64,000 nt of DNA from Corynebacterium afermentans subsp. lipophilum (GTDB lineage: Bacteria; Actinomycetota; Actinomycetes; Mycobacteriales; Mycobacteriaceae): positions 682,001 to 746,000 of the forward strand of contig NZ_CP046530.1 of NCBI RefSeq assembly GCF_030408375.1. The letters run 5' to 3'. Below the pieces are notes generated by a model that made no database searches, was not told where the DNA came from, and worked only from the letters and a program-made list of their open reading frames with translations. A program made the translations under genes and the position numbers. Below are positions 37,322 to 47,488 of the stretch, one piece after another (the first letter of the stretch is position 1; each line of letters opens with the position of its first letter).

Positions 37322-38176
37322 ATGGCGGAAGCGCAACTTCTAGGGCCCGCCGAGATCCGCGAGCTCGCCGCCGAGCTGGACGTCACCCCGACGAAGAAGC
37401 TGGGGCAGAACTTCCTGCACGACCCCAACACCGTGCGCCGCATCGTCGTGGCCGCGGAGCTTTCCCCCGACGACCACGTCGTGGAGGTCGGACCGGGCCT
37501 CGGCTCGCTCACCCTGGGCCTGATCGACACCGCCGCGAGCGTGACCGCGCTCGAGATCGACCCGCGCCTGGCCGGGCGCCTGCCCACCACCGTGGAGGCG
37601 TTCGCCCCGGATCATGCCGAGCGCCTCACCGTGATCAACACCGACGCGCTGAAGGTCGCCCGCGCAGACTTCGACGTCGCGCCGACCGCGCTGGTGGCGA
37701 ATTTGCCCTACAACGTCTCGGTGCCGGTGCTGCTGCATTTGCTGGCGGAGTTGCCGTCGATACGCAGGGTGCTCGTGATGGTGCAAAAGGAAGTTGCCGA
37801 CCGCCTTGCCGCCCAACCCGGCTCGAAGATTTACGGCGTGCCCAGCGTCAAGGCCGCGTTCTACGGCGACGTCTCGCGCGCCGGCACGATTGGCAAGCAC
37901 GTGTTCTGGCCGGCGCCGAACATCGAGTCGGGGCTGGTGCGCATCGACGTGTCCGAAAGCGTGCCCCGCAACGTGCGCGACACCATCTTTCCGCTCGTGG
38001 ACGCGGCATTCGCCCAACGCCGCAAGACGCTGCGCTCCACGCTGGCCGGCATCTACGGCTCGGCCGCGGCCGCCGAGGACGCGCTGCGCGCCGCCGGCAT
38101 CGACCCGGGCCTGCGCGGCGAGAAGCTCACGGTCGCAGACTTTATCCGCTTGGGGGAGGCCCGCCATGGTGCGTGA
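37322..38176 (+). CDS. rsmA: 16S rRNA dimethyladenosine transferase
   Basis: 284 residues. [35 protein letters not shown] (SAM motif I) and [18 protein letters not shown] (motif IV, NLPY) are diagnostic. It dimethylates A1518 and A1519 of 16S rRNA. The ATG directly follows the rpf2 TAG with no spacer, and ispE overlaps its 3' end by 11 bases, a tight operon. Confidence 0.96.
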   Translation: MAEAQLLGPAEIRELAAELDVTPTKKLGQNFLHDPNTVRRIVVAAELSPDDHVVEVGPGLGSLTLGLIDTAASVTALEIDPRLAGRLPTTVEAFAPDHAERLTVINTDALKVARADFDVAPTALVANLPYNVSVPVLLHLLAELPSIRRVLVMVQKEVADRLAAQPGSKIYGVPSVKAAFYGDVSRAGTIGKHVFWPAPNIESGLVRIDVSESVPRNVRDTIFPLVDAAFAQRRKTLRSTLAGIYGSAAAAEDALRAAGIDPGLRGEKLTVADFIRLGEARHGA

Positions 38177-39113
38177 GATCGTCGCCTCCGCGCCGGGCAA
38201 GGTCAACCTGCACCTCGGCGTCGGCGAGGCGCGCACGGACGGCTACCACGACCTGGTCAGCATCTTCCACGCGGTGGACCGGCGCGAGGTGGTGCGATTG
38301 CTTCTCGACGGCGCCCCCGTGGCCGGCCCGGCAGTCGAGTCCATGCACACCACGTTCTTCGTGGACCAGCCGGACGAGGACATCGACGGGCCAAACAACC
38401 TGGCCTGGCGCGCCGTCGAGGCCGTGGTGGCGCGCGCGGGTGTGGCGGTGCCGCACGTGCGCATCGAGGTGGACAAGCACGTCTTCGTCGCCGGCGGCAT
38501 GGCGGGCGGCTCCGCCGACGCGGCCGCCGCGCTGGTAGCGGCCAACGCGCTCGTGGCGCAATTCGGCGAGCCGCTGCCGGACGAGGCGCTGCACGAGATC
38601 GCGGCGTCGCTCGGCGCGGACGTGCCCTTTTCGCTCATGGGCGGCACGGCGCTCGGCACAGGCCGCGGCGACAAGCTGGTCGAGATGCTCTCGCGGGGCC
38701 GGCTGCACTGGGTGTTCATCAACCCCAAGATCGGTATCAACACCGGCGGAGCGTTCTCGCTTCTCGACGACCTCCGGCACGGCAACCCCGCCCTCGTGCC
38801 GCATTTGGACGCCACAGACCTGTCCCAGGCGCTGACCTCCGGCGACGTGGCGCGCGTCGCCGCCGCGCTGCACAACGACCTGGAAGCGCCCGCGTTGTCG
38901 ATGCGGCCGGTGCTCAAGCGCGTGCTCGGTGTAGCCGCAGACGCTGGCCGCCGTGCGGTCGTCTCCGGGTCGGGTCCCACCGTGGCTGTGCTCTGCGACG
39001 ATGCCGGCGCCGCGCGGTTCGCCGCCGAGCACCTGGCGGAGCAGTTCGACGGCTACGAGGTCTTCGTCGCGGAAGGCCCCGACCATGGTGCGGTGGTGGA
39101 GAAGGTGGGTTAA
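38166..39113 (+). CDS. ispE: 4-diphosphocytidyl-2-C-methylerythritol kinase
   Basis: 315 residues; GHMP kinase of the MEP isoprenoid pathway. [14 protein letters not shown] (substrate Lys/Asn), [17 protein letters not shown] (ATP-binding glycine loop) and [13 protein letters not shown] are visible, plus catalytic Asp in GADVPFSL. Start overlaps rsmA with GGGGGAGG upstream. Supplies precursors for polyprenol-phosphate and menaquinone. Confidence 0.95.
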   Translation: MVREIVASAPGKVNLHLGVGEARTDGYHDLVSIFHAVDRREVVRLLLDGAPVAGPAVESMHTTFFVDQPDEDIDGPNNLAWRAVEAVVARAGVAVPHVRIEVDKHVFVAGGMAGGSADAAAALVAANALVAQFGEPLPDEALHEIAASLGADVPFSLMGGTALGTGRGDKLVEMLSRGRLHWVFINPKIGINTGGAFSLLDDLRHGNPALVPHLDATDLSQALTSGDVARVAAALHNDLEAPALSMRPVLKRVLGVAADAGRRAVVSGSGPTVAVLCDDAGAARFAAEHLAEQFDGYEVFVAEGPDHGAVVEKVG

Positions 39114-39158
39114 CCGGAGGCGTCGTTACGCTTGCGCCTGCGTAAGATTGCAAGCCAT

Positions 39159-40949
39159 ATGGCTAACCTGATCAACCTGGAAAACGTCTCCAAAACGTGG
39201 GGGCTGAAAACGCTTCTCGACGGGGTTTCGCTCGGCGTGCAGACCGGCGAGCGCATCGGCATCGTCGGCGTCAACGGCGGCGGCAAAACCACCCTGCTGG
39301 AAGTGCTCACCGGCATCGAGCCGCCGGACGCAGGGCGCGTCTCGCACACCTCGGATCTGCGCATGGCGGTGGTGACGCAGCGCTTTACGCTGGATAGTGC
39401 GCTCACGGTCGGCCAGGCCGTCGTCGAGCCGCTGGGCCTGCAGACCTTCGAATGGGCCTCCAGCGCCCGCGTGCGCGAGGTGCTCCAAGGCACTGGTGTG
39501 GCGGAGCTTGGCCTGGACACCCCGGTGGGCCAGCTCTCCGGCGGCGAGCGGCGCCGCGTCAACCTCGCCGCCGCGCTCGTGCAAGACCTGGACCTGGTGG
39601 TGCTGGACGAGCCGACCAACCACCTCGACGTCGAAGGCGTGCAATGGCTCGCCGACCACCTGCTCTCGCGCAAGGTCGCGGTCGTGGTGGTCACCCACGA
39701 CCGCTGGTTCCTCGACACCGTGGCCACACTTACGTGGGAGGTGCACGACGGCACCGTCGATGTCTACGAGGGCGGCTACAACGACTGGACGTTCGCGCGC
39801 GCCGAGCGCGCCCGCCAGGCCGACGCCATCGAGCAGCGCCGCCAGAACCTCGCCCGCAAGGAGCTGGCGTGGCTGCGCCGCGGCGCGCCGGCGCGCACCT
39901 CCAAGCCGCGCTACCGCATCGAGGCCGCCGAAGCCCTGATCAAGGACGTCCCGCCCCCGCGCGACACCGTCGAACTCATGGCGTTTTCGAAACAGCGCCA
40001 AGGCCGCGTGGTCATCGAGCTCGAAGACGCGGGCATCGACGCCCCGGACGGCCGCACGCTGGTCGACCACCTCACATGGCGCCTCGCGCCGGGCGAGCGC
40101 ATCGGCCTGGTCGGCGTGAACGGCTCCGGCAAAACCACCCTGCTGCGCACCCTGGCCGGCGAGTACCCGCTCGCAGCCGGCAAACGCATCGAGGGGCAGA
40201 CCACCCGCATCGGCTGGCTGCGCCAAGAGCTCGACGACCTCGACCCGGAGCGCCGCGTCATCGACGCCGTCGAGGACGTCGCCACCTACATCTCCCTCGG
40301 CAAAAAGGAGCTGTCCGCCTCCCAGCTCGCCGAACGCCTCGGCTTCTCGCCGAAGCGCCAACGCACCCCCGTGCGCGACCTCTCCGGCGGCGAGCGCCGC
40401 CGCCTCCAACTCACCCGCGTGCTCATGAGCGAGCCGAACGTTTTGCTTCTCGACGAGCCCACGAACGACCTCGACATCGACACCCTCCAGGAGCTGGAAA
40501 ACCTCCTCGACTCCTGGCCCGGCACCCTGGTGGTCATCTCCCACGACCGCTACCTGATCGAGCGCATCGCAGATAACACCTACGCGCTGTTCGGCGACGG
40601 CAAGCTGACCAACCTGCCCGGCGGCATCCAGCAATACCTGGACACCCGTGCCGACCAGTCCCGCACTGCCGGCGTGCTGGATCTGGGGGAGGGGAAACCG
40701 GAGGGCGTCGAGAAGCAAATGAGCTCCCAACAAGAGCGCGAACTGCACAAGAAGATGAAAGCGCTCGAGCGCAAAATCGCGAAGGAAAACGAGCGGGCGG
40801 AAGCCCTGGAGGCCGAGATCGCCGCGCTTTCCGAAGCTGGCGACTTCGACACCATCGGCGACAAAACCAAAGAGCTCAACGCCGTGAAGGACACCCGCGA
40901 GGAGCTTGAGATGGAATGGCTCGAACTCGGCGAACAGCTTGAAGGCTAG
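39159..40949 (+). CDS. ABC-F family ATPase (Uup/EttA-like, ribosome-associated)
   Basis: 596 residues with two ATP-binding domains and no TM helices. Walker A GVNGGGKTTLLE (about 39-46) and GVNGSGKTTLLR (about 325), signatures LSGGERRRVNLAAAL and LSGGERRRLQLTRVL, Walker B VVLDEPTNHLD and LLLDEPTNDLD. A C-terminal coiled coil (EQKMSSQQEREL to about 595, Glu/Lys rich) follows. Such proteins act on ribosomes or in DNA repair (Uup). TAAGAT sits 10 bases before the ATG. It is found after ispE in other mycolic-acid bacteria. Confidence 0.92.
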   Translation: MANLINLENVSKTWGLKTLLDGVSLGVQTGERIGIVGVNGGGKTTLLEVLTGIEPPDAGRVSHTSDLRMAVVTQRFTLDSALTVGQAVVEPLGLQTFEWASSARVREVLQGTGVAELGLDTPVGQLSGGERRRVNLAAALVQDLDLVVLDEPTNHLDVEGVQWLADHLLSRKVAVVVVTHDRWFLDTVATLTWEVHDGTVDVYEGGYNDWTFARAERARQADAIEQRRQNLARKELAWLRRGAPARTSKPRYRIEAAEALIKDVPPPRDTVELMAFSKQRQGRVVIELEDAGIDAPDGRTLVDHLTWRLAPGERIGLVGVNGSGKTTLLRTLAGEYPLAAGKRIEGQTTRIGWLRQELDDLDPERRVIDAVEDVATYISLGKKELSASQLAERLGFSPKRQRTPVRDLSGGERRRLQLTRVLMSEPNVLLLDEPTNDLDIDTLQELENLLDSWPGTLVVISHDRYLIERIADNTYALFGDGKLTNLPGGIQQYLDTRADQSRTAGVLDLGEGKPEGVEKQMSSQQERELHKKMKALERKIAKENERAEALEAEIAALSEAGDFDTIGDKTKELNAVKDTREELEMEWLELGEQLEG

Positions 40950-40959
40950 GGTGGGGCGC

Positions 40960-41283
40960 ATGATTTTGATCAACGTACGATTCAAGCCCCTGCCCGAACA
41001 CGTCGATAACTTCCGCGAACTGGTCAAGGACTTCACCGACGCCTCTCGCGCCGAAGAAGGCAACATCTTCTTCGACTGGTACCGCAACGAAGACAACCCC
41101 GACGAATACCTGCTCATCGAAGCATTCCAGGACGACGCCGCCGAAGCCCACGTCAACTCCGACCACTTCAAGGCCGCCCAGGAATTCTTCCCCACGATCC
41201 TGAAAGAGACCCCCACCATCATCAACACCCTCATCGAGGGCAAGACCGAGTGGGACCAGATGGCGGAGTTCAAAGTCTCCTAG
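40960..41283 (+). CDS. ABM-fold (YgiN-like) putative quinol monooxygenase
   Basis: 107 residues, a complete second antibiotic-monooxygenase-fold protein. MILINVRFKPLPEHVDNFRE, FFDWYRNEDNPDEYLLIEAF and HVNSDHFKAAQEFFP follow the ferredoxin-like alpha/beta pattern. Unlike the 1237 gene it is intact. TAGGGT (40947-40952) overlaps the ABC-F stop and is 7 bases before ATG 40960, suggesting a leaderless transcript. The substrate is unknown. Confidence 0.82.
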   Translation: MILINVRFKPLPEHVDNFRELVKDFTDASRAEEGNIFFDWYRNEDNPDEYLLIEAFQDDAAEAHVNSDHFKAAQEFFPTILKETPTIINTLIEGKTEWDQMAEFKVS

Positions 41284-41379
41284 GGGGAGCCCCAGTGGGG
41301 CGCAATGTTTCCTGGAGCGCATTCATGGCTTAATATCTCCCCCGTCACATTTTCCTAGAACGTGAAAGGGGTGTCCCCA

Positions 41380-42636
41380 GTGACCGCTCCAGATCCGACC
41401 CAGAGTGGGTCCACCGCGGCCGACGCGCCCGCGAAACCACCAGCCGCGGCGAGGGGGATCGGCCCCATGATCGGCGCCATCTTCCTCATGGCCACCTCGG
41501 CCATCGGACCCGGCTTCCTCACCCAAACATCCGTCTTCACCGTGAAAATGGGCGCAGCACTCGCCTTCGCGATCCTGCTGTCCATCATCATCGACATCGC
41601 CGTGCAACTCAACGTCTGGCGCATCCTCGGCGTATCCGGCCTGCGCGCCAGCGAACTCGCAAACAAGGTGGTGCCCGGCCTCGGCTGGGTGCTCGCGGTG
41701 CTCGTCGGCGTCGGCGGCTTCATCTTCAACATCGGCAACGTCGCCGGCACGGGCCTCGGCCTGCAGGCGCTCGCCGGCATTGAACCGCGCATCGGCGGCG
41801 CCATCTCCGCCGTCATCGCCCTGGTGGTGTTCCTGTCAAAGCGCGCCGGCGCCGCACTCGACGTCATCGTCGGCATCCTCGGCGCGATGATGATCCTGCT
41901 CATGCTGTATGTCGCCATCTCCTCGAACCCGCCGGTGGCGGAGGCCATGCGGCAGACGGTCGCGCCCGAAGCGATCGACTTCAACGTCATCACCATCCTC
42001 ATCGGCGGAACCGTCGGCGGTTACATCGTGTTCGCTGGCGTGCACCGCCTCATCGACGCAGGCCACACCGGGCCGGAGAACATCGATTACCTCACCCGGT
42101 CCTCGGTCACCGGCATCATCGTCACCGGCATTATGCGCGTGCTGCTGTTCCTCGCGGTGCTCGGCGTGGTGGCCACCGGTGTCACGTTGTCCAAGGACAA
42201 CACCGCCGCGGACGTGTTCTACCAGGCCGCCGGCGAGTTCGGCCGCCGCGCGTTCGGCCTCGTGCTGTGGGCCGCTGGCCTGTCCTCGGTGATCGGCGCG
42301 TCGTTTACCTCCGTGTCGTTTATGACCAAGCAGGGCTTCGACCCGAAGAAGCGCACGATGTTCACCGTCGCGTTCATTGTCGCCTCCGCCGCGATCTTCC
42401 TCGCGCTTGGCGGCACCCCGCCGCAGAAAGTGCTGCTGTTCGCCGGCGCGTTCAACGGCTTGATCCTCCCGATCGGTTTCGCGGTGGTGCTCTTCGCCGG
42501 CATCTTCCGCCGGGACCTGTTGCATGGCTACAAGCCGCCGGTGTGGATGCTCACGATCGGTGTGCTCGTGCTGGGGCTCACGCTGTACATGGGTTGGAGC
42601 TCCATTAGCAAGCTCCCGGAGATTATCTCGATGTAG
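41380..42636 (+). CDS. NRAMP-like (YcsG-type) membrane transporter
   Basis: 418 residues from GTG 41380 (AAAGGGG just upstream). About 11 TM helices. ATSAIGPGFLTQTSVFTVK resembles the first NRAMP helix, but the DPGN metal motif of true NRAMP carriers is not present. It matches the YcsG type that accompanies pxp genes in Bacillus. The partner gene downstream is YcsI-like. It is probably a solute carrier for a 5-oxoproline-related compound or ion; the substrate is inferred from context only. Confidence 0.8.
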   Translation: MTAPDPTQSGSTAADAPAKPPAAARGIGPMIGAIFLMATSAIGPGFLTQTSVFTVKMGAALAFAILLSIIIDIAVQLNVWRILGVSGLRASELANKVVPGLGWVLAVLVGVGGFIFNIGNVAGTGLGLQALAGIEPRIGGAISAVIALVVFLSKRAGAALDVIVGILGAMMILLMLYVAISSNPPVAEAMRQTVAPEAIDFNVITILIGGTVGGYIVFAGVHRLIDAGHTGPENIDYLTRSSVTGIIVTGIMRVLLFLAVLGVVATGVTLSKDNTAADVFYQAAGEFGRRAFGLVLWAAGLSSVIGASFTSVSFMTKQGFDPKKRTMFTVAFIVASAAIFLALGGTPPQKVLLFAGAFNGLILPIGFAVVLFAGIFRRDLLHGYKPPVWMLTIGVLVLGLTLYMGWSSISKLPEIISM

Positions 42637-42645
42637 CGTTGAGGC

Positions 42646-43425
42646 ATGTACGCCTCCTACACCCCAGCGCAGGCCCGCGCGTTGTTCCGCACCACCGATG
42701 TGGCGACAACGGCGGGCTTTTCCGCTGGCTACGCCCAAGCCAACCTGATCGCGCTGGATCGGAAGTACGCGTTCGATTTCTTGTTGTTCGCGCAGCGCAA
42801 CCCGAAGCCGTGCCCGCTGCTCGGCGTGTTGGAACCGGGGCAGGTGTCGTCGCCGCTGCTCGCGGGTGGCGATATCCGCACCGACATCCCGTCCTACCGG
42901 GTGTTCTCGCACGGCTCGCTTATCGACGAACCAACGGATGCCACCGCCTACTGGACCGAGAACACCGTCGCGTTTGTCATCGGATGCTCCTTCACCTTCG
43001 AACAGGCATTGCTGGACAACAATGTGCCGGTCGCCCATATCGAGCAGGGGGTGAACGTGCCGATGTTTATGACCAACATCGACTGTGAACCGGCGGGGGT
43101 GTTCAGCGGGAAGATGGTGGTGTCGATGCGGCCCATTCCGGCGAACTTGGTGGCGGACGCGGTGCGCATCACTTCGCGCTACCCGGCGGTGCACGGCGCG
43201 CCGGTGCACGTGGGGGAGCCGGGGTTAATCGGCATCGACGATCTGGCCGCCCCCGATTTCGGCGAGGCGGTGGACATTCCGGCCGGGTGGGTGCCGGTGT
43301 TCTGGGCGTGCGGGGTGACGCCGCAGTCGATCGTGATGCATTCGAAACCGGAGCTGGCGATCTGCCATTCGCCGGGCAAGATGCTCATCACCGATGTGCG
43401 GGACGTGGCGTACCAGGTTCCCTAA
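42646..43425 (+). CDS. DUF1445 / YcsI-family protein (D-glutamate cyclase-like)
   Basis: 259 residues. [52 protein letters not shown] and [26 protein letters not shown] are characteristic DUF1445 blocks. The vertebrate homologue converts D-glutamate to 5-oxo-D-proline, so a role in pyroglutamate metabolism fits the neighbours at 45-50 kb. The TAG stop of the transporter begins a -10-like TAGCGT 6 bases before this ATG. Cytosolic, no membrane helix. Confidence 0.85.
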   Translation: MYASYTPAQARALFRTTDVATTAGFSAGYAQANLIALDRKYAFDFLLFAQRNPKPCPLLGVLEPGQVSSPLLAGGDIRTDIPSYRVFSHGSLIDEPTDATAYWTENTVAFVIGCSFTFEQALLDNNVPVAHIEQGVNVPMFMTNIDCEPAGVFSGKMVVSMRPIPANLVADAVRITSRYPAVHGAPVHVGEPGLIGIDDLAAPDFGEAVDIPAGWVPVFWACGVTPQSIVMHSKPELAICHSPGKMLITDVRDVAYQVP

Positions 43426-43437
43426 AGGTCCCGGCTG

Positions 43438-43482
43438 TGGACAACTTTGGTACTGGTGTGGCGAGTTATCCACAGATTCTGG
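43438..43482. promoter_or_regulatory. Inverted DnaA-box-like pair upstream of the HNH gene
   Basis: TGTGGACAAC and GTTATCCACA face each other about 22 bases apart; each matches the DnaA box (TTATCCACA, or TTGTCCACA in actinobacteria). Two more partial copies (CTGTGGGGG and CTGTGGACATG at the start codon) follow. Could be a recognition or regulatory repeat of the endonuclease gene rather than a replication element. Confidence 0.45.
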
Positions 43483-43527
43483 CTGTGGGGGTTGTGTGGG
43501 GTTGCGTTGGGTTTAGGTTCTGTGGAC

Positions 43528-44589
43528 ATGAACCCGTTCGACGCATTCATCCAGGCGATGGCCGCAGCATCCATGGAGACGCTGCGGCACTTCGACCTGC
43601 CGGTTGCGCTTTCGGCTGGCATGGCGCCGGATCGGGCCCGTGCGTGGGATCAGATGCAGGACGTCTACTACGGGAAAACGAAATACACCCGCAAACAATC
43701 GGAAGCCGCGCAGAAAGCCCGCGGGTTCTCCCTCGACGAGCTCGCGCTGATTGAACGGCGCATCAGCGGCGTGAAGGACGCCGGTGAGCGGTGGCGGCTG
43801 CGGCTGGAACTGCTGGATGTCACCGGCGGGTACCGCGCGATTGAACGTGCCGCACGCGACATCGTGCCCCGCGAGGACAACGCCCCGACAAAGAAGCAGG
43901 TGGCGTTCTCGGCGCCGAAGAACGGGCGGGCGCGCATCACCATCGACACCACCGACCGCAAAGCAGCCGACTTAGAGCACCGCCTGCGCCAAGACATCGA
44001 TGCCACGCTGCCGGCGGCGGCGCAGATGGAGGAGGCGTTCTGGCGCATCGTCGAAGGCAAAACCGGCGGGGTGGTCGCTGCCGCGCCACGGCCGATCGTG
44101 ATGGTGCCGATCACGGAGCACGCACGCATCATGGCGGGAGACGGCGACGACATCATCCTGACGCTGACTGACGGCACCATCATGACGGGTGCGGAGTACC
44201 TCCAGCAAGAGTTCGGCGAAGCCTTGGAGGTTGCCGCCTTCCACCCGGAGGAAGGGGCGGTGAACCTCTACGACACCGAACGCTTCGCCAACCAGAAACA
44301 ACGCGATCTTGCCTGCATGGTCTCACCCGTGTGCGCCTTCCCGGGCTGCCGCCACGGCGCGTATGCTTCCGAGATCCACCACGTGGATGCGTGGAAACAC
44401 GGCGGGCTGACCAACATGGACAACCTGGCGCCGCTGTGCCGCTACCACAACCGGATCAACGACGATGACCCCTGGCGCAACAAACGCGGCCGCATCGCCA
44501 TGATCAGAGGCGCACCCTGGTGGGTTTCACCACGCGGATACCACCTGAGAAACACCGACCGCGGAGCACTCGACCAACTCTTCGGCTAG
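43528..44589 (+). CDS. HNH endonuclease of the DUF222/13E12 family
   Basis: 353 residues. The N-terminal DUF222-type region (about 1-250) is charged and helical; the C-terminal HNH domain has CxFxGC, EIHHVDAWKHGG, NLAPLCRYHN and IND (about 270-320), zinc plus catalytic His. These genes occur in scattered copies in actinobacterial genomes and may be mobile; their biological role is unsettled. It sits between the transport genes and the pxp operon and converges with the alcohol dehydrogenase by 4 bases. TAGGTT lies 8 bases before ATG 43528. Confidence 0.9.
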   Translation: MNPFDAFIQAMAAASMETLRHFDLPVALSAGMAPDRARAWDQMQDVYYGKTKYTRKQSEAAQKARGFSLDELALIERRISGVKDAGERWRLRLELLDVTGGYRAIERAARDIVPREDNAPTKKQVAFSAPKNGRARITIDTTDRKAADLEHRLRQDIDATLPAAAQMEEAFWRIVEGKTGGVVAAAPRPIVMVPITEHARIMAGDGDDIILTLTDGTIMTGAEYLQQEFGEALEVAAFHPEEGAVNLYDTERFANQKQRDLACMVSPVCAFPGCRHGAYASEIHHVDAWKHGGLTNMDNLAPLCRYHNRINDDDPWRNKRGRIAMIRGAPWWVSPRGYHLRNTDRGALDQLFG

Positions 44590-45671
44590 GCGTTGTCGAT
44601 GATCACCTTCATCGCCTGGTGCTCGTCGGCATGCCAGAACGTCTCCCATGCCTCGCCGAGTTGGTCCCACGTGAAGTGGTGTGTTGCCAACGACTTGATG
44701 GGCAGGTCCGAGTTCTGGACTGCCTTAAGCAGCATGCCTGTTGTATTGGCGTTGACGAGGCCGGTGGTCACGGTGAGGTTTTTAATCCACATTTCCTGCA
44801 GCGGAAACTCCACCGGTTTTCCGTGTACGCCGACCACGGCGATATTTCCGCCTTCCTTGACGTTATCGGTGCATGTTTTCCATGTCGCAGGCAGGCCGAC
44901 TGCTTCGATGGCGGTGTCGACGCCCCGCCCTTCGGTGATCTCCGCAATCCGCGTATTGACATCATCGCTTGCGGGGTTGAGGGTGTGGGTTGCGCCCATT
45001 TCGCGGGCTTTGGCGAGGCGGTTGTCGTCCATATCCACAACCGTGATGGTGGCGGGGGAGTAGAACTGGGATGTGAGCAGCACACCCATGCCGACTGGGC
45101 CTGCGCCGACGATCATGATGTCGCTGCCCGGGGTGACGTTGCCGTATTGGACACCGATTTCGTGCCCGGTGGGCAGGGCGTCGGAGAGGAACACTGCGAT
45201 TTCTTTGTCCAGCGTGTCCGGCAGGTGGTAGAGGGAGGTGTCGGCGAACGGGGTGCGCACGTACTCGGCGAGTGTGCCGTCGATCATGTAGCCCAGAATC
45301 CAGGATCCGCCGTTTTGGCAGTGGCTGTAAAGCTGCTTTTGGCAGTTTTCGCATGCGCCGCATCGGGAAACGCACGAGACGAGTACTTTGTCGCCGGGTT
45401 TGAAGCTTTGTACTGCGTCGCCGACGGCTTCGACGGTGCCGATGCCTTCGTGGCCGAGGATGCGCCCGTTCCAATCGCCGGAGCTCTCGCGTTCGCGCTC
45501 CTCAATTTCGGGGTTTTTGCCGTGGAAGATTCCGAGGTCGGTGCCGCAGATGGTGGTGGTGTCGATGCGGATGATCGCATCGGTGGGCTCCAAGATGGTC
45601 GGCACAGGGCGCGTGTCGACGCGCACGTCGCCCTCGCCGTAGTAGGTGAGTGCCTGCATTGTCTCAGCCAT
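44586..45671 (-). CDS. Zinc-dependent medium-chain alcohol dehydrogenase
   Basis: 361 residues. TTTICGTDLG and GHEGIGTVEAVG provide catalytic zinc ligands (Cys, His-Glu), CGACENCQKQLYSHC the structural zinc, and VGAGPVGMGVLL the NAD(P) fold. It resembles MDR-type alcohol/threonine dehydrogenases; substrate not determined. AAAGGA precedes the ATG. It lies 65 bases downstream of the biotin carboxylase gene on the same strand, so it could be the last gene of the pxp operon. Confidence 0.87.
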   Translation of the reverse strand: MAETMQALTYYGEGDVRVDTRPVPTILEPTDAIIRIDTTTICGTDLGIFHGKNPEIEERERESSGDWNGRILGHEGIGTVEAVGDAVQSFKPGDKVLVSCVSRCGACENCQKQLYSHCQNGGSWILGYMIDGTLAEYVRTPFADTSLYHLPDTLDKEIAVFLSDALPTGHEIGVQYGNVTPGSDIMIVGAGPVGMGVLLTSQFYSPATITVVDMDDNRLAKAREMGATHTLNPASDDVNTRIAEITEGRGVDTAIEAVGLPATWKTCTDNVKEGGNIAVVGVHGKPVEFPLQEMWIKNLTVTTGLVNANTTGMLLKAVQNSDLPIKSLATHHFTWDQLGEAWETFWHADEHQAMKVIIDNA

Positions 45672-45736
45672 GATGGGGGTCCTTTCGCTGGTGTGGCTTC
45701 AGACACCCTCATCGTATGGCCGAGGTGCAGCCTCTG

Positions 45737-47485
45737 CTAGGAAATCGTCGCGATCGTGGCGTTCGCCTTGACGCGCTCGCCCTGTTGTGCGGCGAGGGAG
45801 ATCTGCCCGTCGCGAGGCGCTTTGATCTGCGATTCCATCTTCATGGCCTCGACGGTGGCGATCGCGTCGCCCTTGGAGACGACGTCGCCGTCGGCGACCA
45901 ACCATTCGACGATGGTCGCTTCGTACTTCGACGTCACGGCGCCCGCTTCGTCACCGGCTGGGCCAGCCGCTTCGGCCGGGGCCGTGGCCGCGCCGCCGCC
46001 GAGCATGGCGACCGGGAAGCCGATGGTGTGCAGGCGGCCGTCGATTTCCACGACGACGTCGCGGCGCTCGTCGTAGATGTGCTCGATGTCGACGCCGTTG
46101 TGTTTCTGCGACGGTGAGTAGTTGTGGTCGACCCAGTCGGTGTAAACGTCGAGGCTCTCGCCGGTGATTTCGGGCGCGTCGACCATGTCGCGGTGGAACG
46201 GCAGCACGGTGCGCACGCCTTCGATAACGAACTCGCTGAGCGCCTGCTTTGCGCGGGCGAGGGCGGTGTCGCGGTCGGGTCCCCAGACGACGAGTTTGCC
46301 CATGAGCGAGTCGTAGTACGGCGGGATTTGTCCGCCGGTGCGAACGCCGGTGTCGATGCGCACGCCTGGTCCGGTCGGCACGTCGAAGCGGGTCACCGTG
46401 CCGGGCGAGGGGGCGAAGCCGTTGGTGACGTCTTCGGCATTGATGCGGAATTCAAAAGCATGCCCGCTTATCGACGGATCGATCCCGTTGCCGCCGTTAC
46501 CGTTCGAGTCGACGAAGGAGAGGGGAAGCCCATCCGCGATGCGGAATTGCTCGGCGATGATGTCCACGCCGGTGACGGCCTCGGTGATGGGGTGCTCGAC
46601 CTGGACGCGGGTGTTGACCTCCAAAAACGACACGGTGCCGTCTTCGGAGACGATGTATTCGACGGTGCCGGCGGACTGGTAGTTCGCCTTGCGGATGATT
46701 TCGCGGGCGCCTTCTTCGATGGCGCTGCGCTGCTCGTCGGTGAGGAACGGGGCGGGGGCTTCCTCGATGAGTTTTTGGAAGCGGCGCTGGGTGGAGCAGT
46801 CGCGGGTGCCAAGCACTGCGACGTTGCCGTGCGCGTCGGCAAGCACTTGCGCCTCGACGTGGCGCGGGTGGGTGAGGAACTTCTCCACGTAGCACTCGCC
46901 GCGGCCGAACGCTTCGCGCGCTTCGCGACCAGCGGACGCGAAGCCTTCCTCGATGTCGGCTTCGTCGAAGACGACTTTCAGGCCGCGCCCGCCGCCGCCG
47001 AAGGCTGCCTTGATCGCGATGGGCATGCCGTGCTGGTCGGCGAAGTCGCGGGCTTCCTCCCAGGTGGACAGTGGCTCGCCGGTGCCTGGTGCGAGCGGGG
47101 CGTCAGCCTCGACGGCAAGCGCGCGGGCGGAGAGTTTGTCGCCGAGGAGTTCGATGGCGTCCGGCGATGGCCCGATCCAGGTCAGGCCTGCCTGCTCGAC
47201 GGTGCGGGCGAAGTCGGCGTTTTCGGAGAGGAAGCCGTAGCCGGGGTGGAGGCAGTCGGCGCCAGCGCGGTGCGCGATCTCGATGAGCGCCGGGATGTTC
47301 ATGTACGTCTCGGCGGAGGTCTTGCCCGGCAGCAGGTAGGCCTCGTCGGCGACCTGGGTGTGCAGCGCCCCGGTGTCCGGCTCGGAGTAGACGGCGATGG
47401 AGCGGATGCCCAGATCGCGGGCGGTGCGCGCGATGCGCGTGGCGATCTCGCCGCGGTTGGCAATCAGTACGGCAGAAAGAGTCAT
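45737..47485 (-). CDS. Biotin carboxylase fused to biotin carrier domain
   Basis: 582 residues. The biotin carboxylase domain (about 1-450) has ANRGEIATRIARTARDL, HPGYGFLSENADFA, IKAAFGGGGRGLKVV (ATP loop), EVNTRVQVEHPITEAVTG and an ATP-grasp fold. The biotinyl domain (about 505-582) has VEAMKMESQ with the biotinyl Lys. It resembles acyl-CoA carboxylase alpha chains but lies 3 bases after the fused PxpB-PxpC gene in the pxp operon, not next to an acyl-CoA beta chain. With that fusion it supplies all modules of a urea-carboxylase-like enzyme. Confidence 0.92.
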   Translation of the reverse strand: MTLSAVLIANRGEIATRIARTARDLGIRSIAVYSEPDTGALHTQVADEAYLLPGKTSAETYMNIPALIEIAHRAGADCLHPGYGFLSENADFARTVEQAGLTWIGPSPDAIELLGDKLSARALAVEADAPLAPGTGEPLSTWEEARDFADQHGMPIAIKAAFGGGGRGLKVVFDEADIEEGFASAGREAREAFGRGECYVEKFLTHPRHVEAQVLADAHGNVAVLGTRDCSTQRRFQKLIEEAPAPFLTDEQRSAIEEGAREIIRKANYQSAGTVEYIVSEDGTVSFLEVNTRVQVEHPITEAVTGVDIIAEQFRIADGLPLSFVDSNGNGGNGIDPSISGHAFEFRINAEDVTNGFAPSPGTVTRFDVPTGPGVRIDTGVRTGGQIPPYYDSLMGKLVVWGPDRDTALARAKQALSEFVIEGVRTVLPFHRDMVDAPEITGESLDVYTDWVDHNYSPSQKHNGVDIEHIYDERRDVVVEIDGRLHTIGFPVAMLGGGAATAPAEAAGPAGDEAGAVTSKYEATIVEWLVADGDVVSKGDAIATVEAMKMESQIKAPRDGQISLAAQQGERVKANATIATIS

Positions 47486-47488
47486 GAA

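Noticed and set aside
43528..44589. Mobile element around the HNH gene
   Set aside because: No terminal inverted repeats, target duplication or transposase accompany it; only a DUF222/HNH gene with local repeats.
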